Counted from the stretch's first letter, positions 30,002 through 40,261 are shown. The stretch is 64,000 nt of DNA from a virus (IMGVR_UViG_3300047494_000107:1-64000); one strand, 5' to 3'. Made by a program: numbers and translations. The notes: generated by a model from the sequence alone, not told the origin.

Positions 30002-33000
30002 GTCTCTCGTTCTACTCGCGTCTACCGCGCTGGCGCTTGTCTTTACATCTACCGTCTATGCTGGTTCGCCTACCGTCGACACGCCGCCGCTCAGTGATAC
30101 ATCCAATCACGCAGTGAACAGCATCTGGGTGCGCGGCCAGAACTATCTGGCATCTCAAGGTGCGCTAACCCAGACGCCTGTTGTCTCGGTGAACGTCAAC
30201 GGTCAGCTGACCGCGGCGATGGTGCAGGGCACCAACAACGTCGTGCAGATGGCGGACGGCGCGGGCATTGCCGGCCGTTGCATGCAGTACGATGCGAACC
30301 TCAACACGACGCCGGCCGCGGCCCCGTGTGGAACAGGGTCTGGGAACATACCGGCTGCTTCTGACCTGACCGGTAGCAATGGCACGGCCTTTACAGGGGT
30401 GCATGTCTATACCGGCTTGTCGCTGAACGCCGGTAATCTGGCGGTTCAGTTTGGCACCACGGCAGGCACGGCCACGCAAGGCAATGATAGCCGCGTCGTT
30501 GGTGCCGAGCAGACAGTCAACAAAGGCGCAGCAAGCGGCTATGCTCCGCTTGACACGAATGCGCTGGTGCCGATCGCTAATGTGCCCACCGGCACGACCA
30601 GCGCCACGGTGGCTATCGGTAACGACAGCCGTATCGTCGGGGCCGAGCAAACTGCCAACAAGGGTGTTGTGGGCGGGTATGCTCCGCTTGATTCGAGCGC
30701 CTTGGTGCCGATCGGGAACATCCCGGTGGGGACGACGAGCGCCACGGTCGCTGCGGGAAATGACAGCCGTATTACAGGCGCTGAGCAAACCGCGAACAAG
30801 GGTGCTGTGAGCGGTTACGCACCGCTGGACTCGAGTGCTCTGGTGCCAATCGCGAATCTGCCAACCGGGACGTCAGGCACGACGGTCGCCGCCGGTAATG
30901 ACAGCCGCATCACAGGCGCGTTGCAGAGTTCTACCGCTGCGGCGACATATGCACAGCTTGCAGGTGCGGCGTTCAACGGGACAGTCACCGTTCCAACTCC
31001 GTCCGGTAGCGACAACTCGACGAAGGCCGCGAACACGAACTGGGTGCTAAGCCAAGGATTTTCTACGGTCGCTGGCCAGCATTATATCGGGACTTGGAAT
31101 GCGTCGACTAACACGCCGACATTGACGTCGGGTACCGCGCCGACGGGCGGCGCTGGCGGCTACTATATCGTGTCTGTCGCCGGTACGACCACGCTGGACG
31201 GTAACTCAAGTTGGCCTCTCGGGTCGGAAGCGCTGTTTAGTGGGTCAAGCTCGACCTGGACCTTTGTTCCCGCTATTGCGCCGGTTACCCAGGTAGCCGG
31301 CAAGACGGGGGCTGTCTCACTTGTCGTCACCGACATCACCGGGGCGGCGCCTTCCGCCAGCCCCGTATTCACCGGCACGGTCACTGTGCCGACCCCGGCG
31401 ACCGCGGATTCGAGCACTGCGGCGGCGAGCACGGCGTACGTTCAGGCGCAGGGTTACATCACCTCGGCAGGCGTCAACAATACGACGGTTCGCGCAGCAC
31501 TGGGGTTCACGCCGCTTAACCCTTCGAACAACCTGTCTGAACTAACGGCTACGGCAGCGACGGCTCGCACGAACCTCGGCGTCGCCTACGGTACGATAGC
31601 GGGCACAGTCGCGCAGGGTAACGATAGCCGTATTGTCGGCGCAGAGCAGACTTCGCACAAAGGTGTAGCCAGTGGCTACGCCCCACTCAATGCGTCGTCG
31701 CAAGTTCCGGTCGCTAACCTGCCGGTAGGCACGACCAGTACGACAGTCGCTGCGGGCAATGACAGCCGGATTGTTGGCGCGCAGCAGACGTCCCAGAAGG
31801 GTATTGCGAGCGGCTATGCGCCGCTTGACACGAGCGCTCTCGTTCCAATCGCTAACGTCCCCGTGGGTACGACCGGTAGTACGGTAGCCGCTGGTAACGA
31901 CAGTCGGATCACAGGTGCCGAGCAGACGGCCAACAAGGGCGCTCCTAGCGGCTACGCGCCGTTGAACTCGTCGTCTCAGGTGCCGATCGGCAACATACCG
32001 ACTGGGACGACCAGCGCTACCGTAGCCATCGGCAACGACAGCCGGATCACAGGTGCCGAGCAGACGTCCAATAAGGGTGCTCCCAGCGGTTACGCAGGCT
32101 TGAATAGCGCCCAGCAGGTGGCGGTCGCCAACCTTCCCGTTGGCACGGCAGCAGGGACTGTAGCGGCCGGCAATGACAGCCGCATCTCTGGAGCTGAGCA
32201 GACCTCGCACAAAGGTGCAGCAAGCGGCTACGCCCCGCTGAACGCGTCCTCGCAGGTACCGATCGGGAACATCCCAGTCGGCACAACCAGCACGACGGTC
32301 GCTGCGGGTAACGACACGCGCATAGCGAATGCGGAGCAAGTCGGCAACAAGGGCGTCGCGAGCGGGTATGCGCCGTTGAACGGTTCCGCTAAAGTCCCGG
32401 CAACCAACCTGGATGTTGCGGCGATCACCACGCCTGGTGTTGTTCAGGTGCCGACCACGGGTCTTATCGTCGATTCGTCCGGCAACGTCCAGGTCAGCAA
32501 CCAAGTTCTATTCGCGATGATCGACACGGCGTTGCGGTCACTCGCAACGTCACCGACAAATCCAGGTGAGTACTGGAACAATGGCGGCGCTCCTGCGCGC
32601 GTGCCTGGGACGTTCGTGCCCGCGAATGCGACGAGCCAAGCGCAGATTTTCCTGCAGACCGTCTTCACGGCACTCCCGACCACACCAGGCGCGGCCGGCA
32701 CGTACTGGATGAACGGCGGTTTGCCGACGAAAGTTCCAGGGACGCTTGCGTCGCCTGCCACAACGACCCAAGACGCGTCGACCGCACTGTTGAATTTGGC
32801 GCAAACGACGGGCGGTTCCGCGTCTGAGTGGAACAACGGCGGCGGTATATCTATCCGTAACACACCGGGCGTCATAGCGCCGCCAGTGGCGACGACCGCT
32901 TCAACAGGTGTTGTCGCTGTGCCGGCGACCAGCCAGTTGGCGGTTGATACGTTCGGCAACATCGGCGTGAACAATCAGATTCTGTTCACCATGATCGACA

Positions 33001-33338
33001 CTGCGGTTCGGTATCTCCCGACGACGGTACCGAACGTCGGCGAGTACTGGGTCGACGGCGGCAAGCTGGCGCGACGACCGGGAGCGTTTGTGCTTGCGGC
33101 GGCATCAAGCCAGGCGCAGATCTTTTTGGTCGGCACGTTCGGCGCACTTCCAAATGCACCCGGCGGGGCAGGCACTTGGTGGAATAACGGCGGTTTCCCG
33201 ACACGTGTGCCAGGAAATCTCGTCACCTATGTGTCCGCCACACAGGACGTCTCCACCGCGCTTACGAACCTCCCCTTCAGCCCGGGTCGGTCAGGAACCG
33301 AGTGGGTCGACGGCGGCAGGTATGTCATCGTCAACTAA
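29976..33338 (+). CDS. Long repetitive tail fibre, predicted signal peptide
   Basis: About 1120 aa from ATG 29976 (overlaps the previous gene by 26 bases). Residues 1-29 (METLSTRCKSLVLLASTALALVF...VYAG) look like a Sec signal peptide, which is odd for a fibre. Residues about 155-310 and 530-820 are 46-residue repeats with GNDSRI.GAEQT..KG..SGYAPL and VPI.N.P.GTTS.TV. A VRAALGFTPLNPSNNLSEL motif near 510 is typical of phage fibres. The C-terminus contains two about 150-residue homologous copies (NQVLFAMIDTALRSL / NQILFTMIDTAVRYL), each with NNGG or DGG tips. Likely the main host-range fibre or an exported adhesin. Confidence 0.7.
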   Translation: METLSTRCKSLVLLASTALALVFTSTVYAGSPTVDTPPLSDTSNHAVNSIWVRGQNYLASQGALTQTPVVSVNVNGQLTAAMVQGTNNVVQMADGAGIAGRCMQYDANLNTTPAAAPCGTGSGNIPAASDLTGSNGTAFTGVHVYTGLSLNAGNLAVQFGTTAGTATQGNDSRVVGAEQTVNKGAASGYAPLDTNALVPIANVPTGTTSATVAIGNDSRIVGAEQTANKGVVGGYAPLDSSALVPIGNIPVGTTSATVAAGNDSRITGAEQTANKGAVSGYAPLDSSALVPIANLPTGTSGTTVAAGNDSRITGALQSSTAAATYAQLAGAAFNGTVTVPTPSGSDNSTKAANTNWVLSQGFSTVAGQHYIGTWNASTNTPTLTSGTAPTGGAGGYYIVSVAGTTTLDGNSSWPLGSEALFSGSSSTWTFVPAIAPVTQVAGKTGAVSLVVTDITGAAPSASPVFTGTVTVPTPATADSSTAAASTAYVQAQGYITSAGVNNTTVRAALGFTPLNPSNNLSELTATAATARTNLGVAYGTIAGTVAQGNDSRIVGAEQTSHKGVASGYAPLNASSQVPVANLPVGTTSTTVAAGNDSRIVGAQQTSQKGIASGYAPLDTSALVPIANVPVGTTGSTVAAGNDSRITGAEQTANKGAPSGYAPLNSSSQVPIGNIPTGTTSATVAIGNDSRITGAEQTSNKGAPSGYAGLNSAQQVAVANLPVGTAAGTVAAGNDSRISGAEQTSHKGAASGYAPLNASSQVPIGNIPVGTTSTTVAAGNDTRIANAEQVGNKGVASGYAPLNGSAKVPATNLDVAAITTPGVVQVPTTGLIVDSSGNVQVSNQVLFAMIDTALRSLATSPTNPGEYWNNGGAPARVPGTFVPANATSQAQIFLQTVFTALPTTPGAAGTYWMNGGLPTKVPGTLASPATTTQDASTALLNLAQTTGGSASEWNNGGGISIRNTPGVIAPPVATTASTGVVAVPATSQLAVDTFGNIGVNNQILFTMIDTAVRYLPTTVPNVGEYWVDGGKLARRPGAFVLAAASSQAQIFLVGTFGALPNAPGGAGTWWNNGGFPTRVPGNLVTYVSATQDVSTALTNLPFSPGRSGTEWVDGGRYVIVN
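30451..30925 (+). repeat. Tandem 138-bp coding repeats, first block
   Basis: Three to four copies of a 46-codon unit centred on GGNAATGAYAGCCG (GNDSR). Units are similar in protein but moderately diverged in DNA, so the array is not very recent. Confidence 0.8.
31590..32430 (+). repeat. Tandem 138-bp coding repeats, second block
   Basis: Six copies of the same 46-residue unit, the last diverged (GNDTRIANAEQVGNKG). The two blocks are separated by a unique domain with the FTPLNPSNNLSEL motif. Confidence 0.8.
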
Positions 33339-33416
33339 GGCGTAGGCGCAACCCTGCGGCCTTCTTGGCGCCCCGTAGTAAGACAGGTCACGTCTCATTG
33401 CCGGGTACTGAGGTAA

Positions 33417-36233
33417 ATGCGCGCTTTCAATTTCGTCTTTAGCGCCCTCGCGACGCTGGCTGTATCATCGCCGCTGTTCGCGCAGACGCCGCCTGATTCG
33501 TCTTTGCCGTTCGGCGCGCTGCTTCAGACTCAGAACGCGACAAACTCCGACACACGGCTTGAGGCCACTCAGGGCTATGTCCTCGCTCACGCGTCGGCGG
33601 TTTCGGTGCCGGTGGCGAGTGTGCTGGCCGGCGTCACTTCCGGGTCTACTACCGTTCTGCAGGCCGCCACGGCGTCGGGCATTGAAAGCGTCCTCGGTTT
33701 CACGCCGCTTAGCCCCGCGAACAATCTGTCTGAACTGACGTCTACGGCAGTGACGGCCAGGTCGAATCTTGGTGTGCCGCCTGTTCCGACCAACGCCACT
33801 GTCCTAGGTTGGAATTCGGGCGCTTGGTACGCTCCTGCGCTATCGGGTAGCGGTACCACTGTGATGACGTCTAGCCAGACGTCATTCACGCTCGGCGATG
33901 TGTTGACGCCGTCCGGTTCGGGCGATCTTGCCGACCTCGGCGTGATGAATTTGTCCAGCACCGTGGTCACGATGCAGGGTGCTCAAAACAACATTTATTT
34001 CACGCCATCTGCAGCCGCCAACACCCAAGACGTTATCGGGACCAGCGGGACGGACACGAATGTTAACCTGCGGTTCACGATGCAGGGCGCGGGTGCGGCG
34101 CAGTTCCAGAATGCCGGGGCGACATGCCCCGTCAATATCGGCTCGGTGAACGGTGGGTCTCCCTTCATCAACACAGGCGGTGTGGCATGCGACCTGTATG
34201 TGTCGGCGGGGACCTCCGCCGGTGCGAATAACATCCATTTTCAGCCGGCCGGTCTTCAGGTTCTTGAACTGAGCGTCGCGAGCGGGTCACCGACTGGCGG
34301 CGTGCAGATTACGAGCGGCGCTGGCCAAGCCAAAATCGGTGTCATTGATGGCACGAACGCTAACTCGAATCTGATCTTGGCGGCCAAAGGCACTGGCACT
34401 GTCCAGGCGCCGACGAATTCGTCCGCTATCGATTCCACGGCGCAGGTGGCGACGGATAAGTTCGTGCAAAACGCCATGGCGGCGGTTGTGCCAAATATCC
34501 CCGCGGTGTCGCCGATCTGCAGCACGACGATGGCGACGGGCACAACTGGCAACCCAGGCGGCAACGTCTACGGCCGCAAGGTGTTTTATTGCCCCCAGGG
34601 CGGCAGCCCTCTTCAGCTTCTGATTCCTAGTTTTTACGTCAGCGGGTCTCAGGTTGAGACGCCGTTGACCTCAGTTATCATGGTCAATCTGTCGGTGCAG
34701 CCGAACTTGCCGGCGCCGTGGAATCCAGCAACGACCTATACGAGCGGACAAAGTGTCACGTACACGCCGACGGGCACGTCCAGCGCGCCGACACCATACG
34801 TCTATACGGCGACGACATCTAACACGAACAGTCTGCCGACTCCTGGCAACAGCAACTGGTCGGCCGGCACGGAACCAGCTCGCGTTTCGGTCACGTGCAA
34901 TCATTCGCAGACATGCATCATCCCGGTGACGTTGACCGGGGCCGGCGTCTATCAGACCGCAGCCGACGTCCTGACCGATCCGATTCCAGTCGCGGTCTCT
35001 GCTGGGTCGTACCTTGGCGTCTACACTTGGATGCCGAAGACCAGCGCCAACAGCCAGTACGCAGGCACGTCGCAGGGTTTCGTTGAACTCGGCGACAGCC
35101 TGCATGTGTCGCAGTTCGGGGTCGACCTCACGGCGTCTGGGGATACGAACACCAACACGGCTGGTGGTTTTCCCGTCACCGCGATCGTCGGTGTGCGCAC
35201 CACGCCGGGCCCGAGCGCTTGCGTTATCGGGACGAGTCTTGACGACGGGTTCTCTGAGGCGGGCGGCGGTCTGAGCAGCTTCACTTTCGTGAGCGCCGGA
35301 ACTGGACACACATCGGCGGAAATTGGGCATCGACTGCGGATGAACAACGCGGGCGCCAGTACCCACGCTGTCGGCCAGGTTGTGGCAGGTGCGGGGAACG
35401 GTGGTATCGGCACGGGCACCGTCGACAACGGCGCAGAGTTCATTATCTCGTCCGTATCAGGCGGCGCTGTAACGCTGACGACAGCCTGGAACGGTATCTA
35501 CAGTTCCGGTCAAGGGGAGACGGTACCGAACGGCACGCAAGGTTTGTACGATCTGGATTCGTCGACCCCTACGACCTTGACCAACATCACGATCACACCG
35601 AACTTCGGTTTGGCAACGTACGACAACTACCACCAGTTCTTTCAGCGCGGGATGCTTGCTCGCGGTCTCAACGATGCCGACATCCCGACGGTCATGCTGG
35701 CGCGCAGCGGCGATACACTCGTCGGCTTTCTGTCTCGCGCCGTTGACCGGTTGGCGGAAATTCAGCGCGTCGGCTGCAGCACGGTCATCATCGACAGCGG
35801 CTACAACGATCTATCGGCGGGCACGTCTGCGTCCGTAGTAGAGGGATATATCACGTCGGTTGCGCAGGAAGTCGCGCTTATTCCGGCTGTAAAGTCGGTC
35901 CTCGTGGCGACGATCAAGCCGTTGGCGATCACGACGACGGACGGTTTTGAGACGACCGCCAACATGACGGTCAGTGCAAACAACGCCAATGTCCAAGCCG
36001 TCAACGCCTGGATGCGTACGAATTTCGCCGGGGCCGCAGCGCCACCTACGCAGACCGCTCCGATCACCGGCTACTTGGAGATATCGGACACGCTGTCGCC
36101 GAACCGCGACGGCAAGCTGATCCCAGGAACCGGTGTCGTCTGCCAATACACCGCTGATGGGGTGCATTTGACGCCGGCCGGTTACGCGAAAGTCGAGACG
36201 GCTGTTGCCGCACAAGCGGGGAAGATCCTGTGA
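33417..36233 (+). CDS. Fibre with C-terminal SGNH/GDSL-type hydrolase domain
   Basis: 938 aa. Residues 1-22 (MRAFNFVFSALATLAVSSPLFA) are a signal peptide with cleavage after FA. A fibre-type N-terminal half follows (FTPLSPANNLSELTSTA, LEATQGYVLAHA, VQAPTNSSAIDSTAQVATDKF). From about residue 590 there is an SGNH hydrolase layout: ACVIGTSLDDGF (block I with GTS in place of GDS), IDSGYNDL (block III GxND) and DGVHLTPAGY (block V DxxH). The domain probably removes acyl groups from host surface glycan. N-terminal half is paralogous to the gene at 36716. Confidence 0.75.
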   Translation: MRAFNFVFSALATLAVSSPLFAQTPPDSSLPFGALLQTQNATNSDTRLEATQGYVLAHASAVSVPVASVLAGVTSGSTTVLQAATASGIESVLGFTPLSPANNLSELTSTAVTARSNLGVPPVPTNATVLGWNSGAWYAPALSGSGTTVMTSSQTSFTLGDVLTPSGSGDLADLGVMNLSSTVVTMQGAQNNIYFTPSAAANTQDVIGTSGTDTNVNLRFTMQGAGAAQFQNAGATCPVNIGSVNGGSPFINTGGVACDLYVSAGTSAGANNIHFQPAGLQVLELSVASGSPTGGVQITSGAGQAKIGVIDGTNANSNLILAAKGTGTVQAPTNSSAIDSTAQVATDKFVQNAMAAVVPNIPAVSPICSTTMATGTTGNPGGNVYGRKVFYCPQGGSPLQLLIPSFYVSGSQVETPLTSVIMVNLSVQPNLPAPWNPATTYTSGQSVTYTPTGTSSAPTPYVYTATTSNTNSLPTPGNSNWSAGTEPARVSVTCNHSQTCIIPVTLTGAGVYQTAADVLTDPIPVAVSAGSYLGVYTWMPKTSANSQYAGTSQGFVELGDSLHVSQFGVDLTASGDTNTNTAGGFPVTAIVGVRTTPGPSACVIGTSLDDGFSEAGGGLSSFTFVSAGTGHTSAEIGHRLRMNNAGASTHAVGQVVAGAGNGGIGTGTVDNGAEFIISSVSGGAVTLTTAWNGIYSSGQGETVPNGTQGLYDLDSSTPTTLTNITITPNFGLATYDNYHQFFQRGMLARGLNDADIPTVMLARSGDTLVGFLSRAVDRLAEIQRVGCSTVIIDSGYNDLSAGTSASVVEGYITSVAQEVALIPAVKSVLVATIKPLAITTTDGFETTANMTVSANNANVQAVNAWMRTNFAGAAAPPTQTAPITGYLEISDTLSPNRDGKLIPGTGVVCQYTADGVHLTPAGYAKVETAVAAQAGKIL

Positions 36234-36688
36234 AATATCTGACACGCCTACTTGTCGCGCTGGCCGTCGCGTCGCTGCCGTTCTGTGCTTTCGCGCAGAT
36301 GCCGCGGATTCCTGGCTCTTATATCGGCTGGGCGACTGGCGTGAACATGGCGAGCACTGCTGATCAGCTCGTTTTCATCAATATCGGGGTACTGAACGTT
36401 CTGCCGACCCGCATGGTGTTGAAGAATTGCAGCGCGACGAACAGCGCCGCGGTAGGTGGCCTGTACACGGCGTCCAGCAAGGGCGGCACGGCGATAGTGT
36501 CGGCCTCTCAAACCTATTCGACGACAGTGGGTACAGGTGTTTCCCAGAGCGTCTCCATCAGCGGATCGACGATTTACACCGTGGGTCCGGGTGGCACAGG
36601 CAACTGGTTTTACTTTTCGTTGAGTACGGCAGGGTCCGGCACCTGCGACATCGTTTTGTTCGGCGATGACTACACGGCGCCGCTGTAA
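36230..36688 (+). CDS. Exported fibre-associated protein
   Basis: 152 aa, GTG overlapping the previous stop. Clear signal peptide (MKYLTRLLVALAVASLPFCAFAQ), then a Ser/Thr/Gly-rich beta protein (VLKNCSATNSAAVGGLYTASSKGG). Two Cys could form a disulfide. Similar small Ser/Gly-rich proteins cap or trimerise fibres. It sits between two paralogous fibre genes. Confidence 0.6.
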   Translation: MKYLTRLLVALAVASLPFCAFAQMPRIPGSYIGWATGVNMASTADQLVFINIGVLNVLPTRMVLKNCSATNSAAVGGLYTASSKGGTAIVSASQTYSTTVGTGVSQSVSISGSTIYTVGPGGTGNWFYFSLSTAGSGTCDIVLFGDDYTAPL

Positions 36689-36715
36689 ATCGCCGCACCA
36701 AAGGTTAGGTATAGT

Positions 36716-38692
36716 ATGCGTACGTTTCTGACTGGTTTGGCAGTTTCGTTCGGGGCGCTCCTTGCCGCTGCGACGGCTTTCGCGCAGACGCCGCCTGACT
36801 CGTCGTTGCCCGTCGGGTCGCTTCTGCAGCCTCAGCCGTACACCAATTCTGACACCCGTCTTCAGGCTACTCAGGGGTACGTGCTTGCGCATGCTGGCAC
36901 TGTCCAGGTGCCGACCGCCAGTGTATTGGCCGGCTCGGGAAACGCGCTGGTTGCGGCGACCGGCACTGGTATCGCAAACGTCCTCGGTTTCACACCGCTT
37001 AGCCCCGCAAACAACCTGTCTGAGCTGACGTCGACGGCCTCGACTGCTCGGTCGAACCTCGGCGTTCCACCTGTTCCGAGCGCTGCGGCGGCAGTGCTGG
37101 GTTGGAGCACGTCGACCGGGTGGACGTCGTCGTCTATCTCGGGGTCCGGCTCGACTCTTATGAGTTCGGCTCTGACGGCTTTTACGGCGGGCGATGTTCT
37201 CACACCGTCAAGCACAGGCGACCTTGTTGACGTCGGGCTGCTGAACCTCAACAGCGCCGGAACGCTAGCGCTCATCAAGGGCGCGCTTCATGTCCAGTCG
37301 TCTGGCGCGACATGCCCTGTCAACATTGGGTCTTCGAGCGGTGGCGTTCCCTTCATCAACACGGCTGGGGGCGCCTGCGATCTAGCCGTCACAGCTGGTA
37401 CGTCGGGCGGCACCAACAACCTCAAATTTTATCCGGACGGCCTTCAGGTTCTTGAACTGAGCGTGTCGTCCGGCACGCCGACAGGTGGCGTGCAAATCAC
37501 CGGAGGTGTCGGTCAGGCGAAAATTGGCGTCATCGACTCTGGGGCCAACTCCAATCTGGTTTTGGCGGCCAAAGGTACTGGCACTGTCCAGGCTCCGACG
37601 AACTCGTCCGCAGCAGACAGTACAAATCAGGTGGCCACTGACGGCTTCGTTCAGTCGGTGGCTGACGCGTTGGCGCCGAGCAGCACTACAGTCAACCCCA
37701 CGACACCCCCGTCTCTCGTCGGCCTGACAAGCACGGCCGGCAGCACCACGCCGATCACACTGGGCACGGGACTGACGCTAACGGGCGGTGTTTTGAGTTC
37801 CACTGGCAGCGGGTCGGGGTCTGGATCAGTCGCTAGTGGCGCGCTAGGCACTATTGCCTACTACGCTGCAGCCGGTACGTCGGTCGTTGGCGGTACGCCG
37901 TCTACGATCGGTATTGCTTCACTGTCGGCCACACAGACCTTCACCGGAAATAACACGTTCACTGGCACGGTGACGCTTCCTGGTGGCTACTTGCCTTCGA
38001 ACTTCAACGGCTGGACGACCGGCAGCCCTGTTGCGGTAACCAATTTAACGACGAATGACGGTTCGACTGATATCGCCACTGATGCGTTCGTCCAGGCAAA
38101 TGAGGCGCTTATTTCGCCGCAGGTGGCCGATAACACGCACTATCTGCTTGCACCTACGAGCACACTCGGTGCCACGCAGGTAATCACACTCGGCAGTAAC
38201 CTGTCCATTGCGAGCGGCGTTCTGAGCGCTACAGGCGGTGGCGGCTCTGGTTCGGGAACTGTCGGAAACGGAAGCCAGTATCAGGTCGCGTATTACAACG
38301 GCACAGGGACGACACAATCGGTCATTGGCGGCTCTCTTTCCACCATAGGTGCGGCGCCGATCGCCAGCCCTTACTTCACAGGTGTAATGGCGTTCAACAA
38401 CGCTGGTTCTGCGCCGATCATCAAGACAGCGAGCGAGACTTTAGCTGCCACGTATCAGTCTGTGCGCGAGTACAAACCGACCGCTAGCGGGTTGACAGTT
38501 ACGCTGTTTACGCCGTCAGGGGGAGCCCCCTACCCGAACTTCATTCTGCATAATTCCGCAAATTTCAGCCCTTCAACGGGCGGTTTCAATGTCACAGTTT
38601 TGGCACCGGATGGTTCTACCGTCATTGCCACCGAAGCGCCTGGTGGTACATGCGGCGCCAAATACGACGGCACGACATGGGAGTGCTGGTAA
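36716..38692 (+). CDS. Fibre paralogue, signal peptide
   Basis: 658 aa. Signal peptide MRTFLTGLAVSFGALLAAAT with FAQ cleavage. Residues 24-360 are strongly similar to the gene at 33417 (QTPPDSSLP, TNSDTRLQATQGYVLAHA, FTPLSPANNLSELTSTA, VQITGGVGQAKIGVIDSG, QAPTNSSAADSTNQVATDGF). The C-terminus differs: no hydrolase; Gly/Ser repeats and a terminal domain with ATYQSVREYKPTASGLTVTLF. A duplication with exchanged tip domain, typical of fibre diversification. Confidence 0.7.
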   Translation: MRTFLTGLAVSFGALLAAATAFAQTPPDSSLPVGSLLQPQPYTNSDTRLQATQGYVLAHAGTVQVPTASVLAGSGNALVAATGTGIANVLGFTPLSPANNLSELTSTASTARSNLGVPPVPSAAAAVLGWSTSTGWTSSSISGSGSTLMSSALTAFTAGDVLTPSSTGDLVDVGLLNLNSAGTLALIKGALHVQSSGATCPVNIGSSSGGVPFINTAGGACDLAVTAGTSGGTNNLKFYPDGLQVLELSVSSGTPTGGVQITGGVGQAKIGVIDSGANSNLVLAAKGTGTVQAPTNSSAADSTNQVATDGFVQSVADALAPSSTTVNPTTPPSLVGLTSTAGSTTPITLGTGLTLTGGVLSSTGSGSGSGSVASGALGTIAYYAAAGTSVVGGTPSTIGIASLSATQTFTGNNTFTGTVTLPGGYLPSNFNGWTTGSPVAVTNLTTNDGSTDIATDAFVQANEALISPQVADNTHYLLAPTSTLGATQVITLGSNLSIASGVLSATGGGGSGSGTVGNGSQYQVAYYNGTGTTQSVIGGSLSTIGAAPIASPYFTGVMAFNNAGSAPIIKTASETLAATYQSVREYKPTASGLTVTLFTPSGGAPYPNFILHNSANFSPSTGGFNVTVLAPDGSTVIATEAPGGTCGAKYDGTTWECW

Positions 38693-38693
38693 G

Positions 38694-40094
38694 GTGCTTA
38701 TCCAGCGTCGCAGGAGCATTCTGCGGACTATCCCCGCTGTTGCGATGGCGGATTACTTCCGCCGCATAGAATGGGCACGGGCGAACGGCGCAAGCACGCT
38801 CGGGGATTCTGGTTTCGCGTGCGACTGGCGTGACATCACTCGTCAAGCCTACGCGCTGAACAGCCCGTGGAACACGCCGATCGGGAAGGGCGCGCAGTAC
38901 GGTCTGTCGACTGACGCTGACGTCCTGGCGCTTCAGGCACTCGGCAGCGCAAGCTACACGAATGGGTCGTCGACGAAATCTCACGTCCATTCCGGCGACA
39001 ACAACGCCCAGCTATGGGTCGTGTCGACGGCGTCCGATCCGCTCATTCCCGTGACGGACATATCCAACTCGTCGAGCCCTGACTGGGCGGGTTCATCGAC
39101 CCCTGTGCATATCCCGCTGGGGACTCGCCCCTATGGGGGCACAGAACATCTTAGTGTCATTGACACCGCGCAGAGTATCGTCTGGCATGGCTATTTGTGT
39201 CAGGTATCCGACGCAAGTGGCAGCAACTATCAGTACTACAATCCGGTTGTCTCGAACAGTAAGATACAGTTCAAAGGCGGCCGGTTTAACGATCTTTACG
39301 GCAACGCTGTTAGCCCGTGTACAGCGCCCGGCATCCCGTCAACCGAGTTGAACCGGCTGGGCTGGGGTGACTGCGCGCTGCGGGTCGAAGATGTCCTAGA
39401 CTTCTACGGCCCGAATAACCAGCGGATGGATTCAATCCGCCACGTTCTTCGCTTTGCGTTGAGCGTAGCCGAGATGAACGGCTACCTGGATACCGCGCCT
39501 AACACCCCAGGTTTTCATTGGCCAAACGTTGCGGTCGACTACTGCTACAACAAAGCGGGGAGCGGCACGGCGGGCGTAACGGCGGCATACGTTGGCAGTC
39601 AATACACCTCGGCGTGCGGCGCAACGGGCAACAGTCTGTATTCGGCCGGCGGTCAATTGGGAATCTCGACGGGGGGTATCGACCCCTGCTTGCTGTTTGC
39701 CATACCTACCATTGAGCAGAATGGCCCGGACATCCGGACAATCCGCACTCCGGACAATAACCTGCTTACCCCGGAAGCCATGGCGGTCGCTTGGACATTG
39801 CAGAATTTCGGCATGATGTGGCGCGACAGCACAGGCGGCGATCAGATCGCGCTGAAGTGCGATCCACGGCTCACCTCTGCCGCAGCGACTGGCGGGTGGC
39901 CGTATCGCCCAGCGTACAGCGCCGCGACTCAGCAGTTCTACAATGCGATCGTCTACGCATTCCCGACGCTGATGACATACATGTCGATCGTCCGAAACTA
40001 CTCCAACGGCTCGGATGGTTTGTTCCCCTATGCGGGTGGCGGCGGCCTCTACACTCGTCCTGCCGCACCGTACGGACCGGGAGATTGCCTGTGA
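38694..40094 (+). CDS. Putative virion appendage or surface enzyme, 466 aa
   Basis: GTG at 38694 with GGAG eleven bases upstream; ATG 38745 is an alternative. No signal peptide. Motifs: HVHSGDNNAQLWVV, GTRPYGGTEHLSVID, WGDCALRVEDVLDFYGPNNQRMDSIRHVLRFAL and YCYNKAGSG, with several Cys and a His/Asp/Trp-rich centre that could be an active site. Resembles, in feel, secreted polysaccharide-active proteins in fibre clusters, but I do not recognise a family. Its GTGA-coupled neighbour is a 56-aa Gln/Pro-rich protein. Confidence 0.55.
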   Translation: MLIQRRRSILRTIPAVAMADYFRRIEWARANGASTLGDSGFACDWRDITRQAYALNSPWNTPIGKGAQYGLSTDADVLALQALGSASYTNGSSTKSHVHSGDNNAQLWVVSTASDPLIPVTDISNSSSPDWAGSSTPVHIPLGTRPYGGTEHLSVIDTAQSIVWHGYLCQVSDASGSNYQYYNPVVSNSKIQFKGGRFNDLYGNAVSPCTAPGIPSTELNRLGWGDCALRVEDVLDFYGPNNQRMDSIRHVLRFALSVAEMNGYLDTAPNTPGFHWPNVAVDYCYNKAGSGTAGVTAAYVGSQYTSACGATGNSLYSAGGQLGISTGGIDPCLLFAIPTIEQNGPDIRTIRTPDNNLLTPEAMAVAWTLQNFGMMWRDSTGGDQIALKCDPRLTSAAATGGWPYRPAYSAATQQFYNAIVYAFPTLMTYMSIVRNYSNGSDGLFPYAGGGGLYTRPAAPYGPGDCL

Positions 40095-40261
40095 AACTCC
40101 GTTATTGGATTCTTGTGTGCGGACCTCTGATCTACGGCGATATGCCGTCGCCTGACCAGTTCGCGCAGAACGATGTGGTCCAGACAGATGCCTCGCAGCC
40201 AGTGACACAGCCAGCCGCGCAGCCGACCACCCAGTCCGCGCCAGAGGCGCCTGCCCGGTGA
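40091..40261 (+). CDS. 56-aa membrane-anchored or exported small protein
   Basis: GTG overlapping the previous stop. N-terminus MKLRYWILVCGPLIYG is short and hydrophobic; the rest is Gln/Pro/Ala-rich (QPVTQPAAQPTTQ). Stop overlaps the next GTG/ATG region. A lipobox is not convincing because the residue before Cys is Val. Not recognised. Confidence 0.45.
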   Translation: MKLRYWILVCGPLIYGDMPSPDQFAQNDVVQTDASQPVTQPAAQPTTQSAPEAPAR

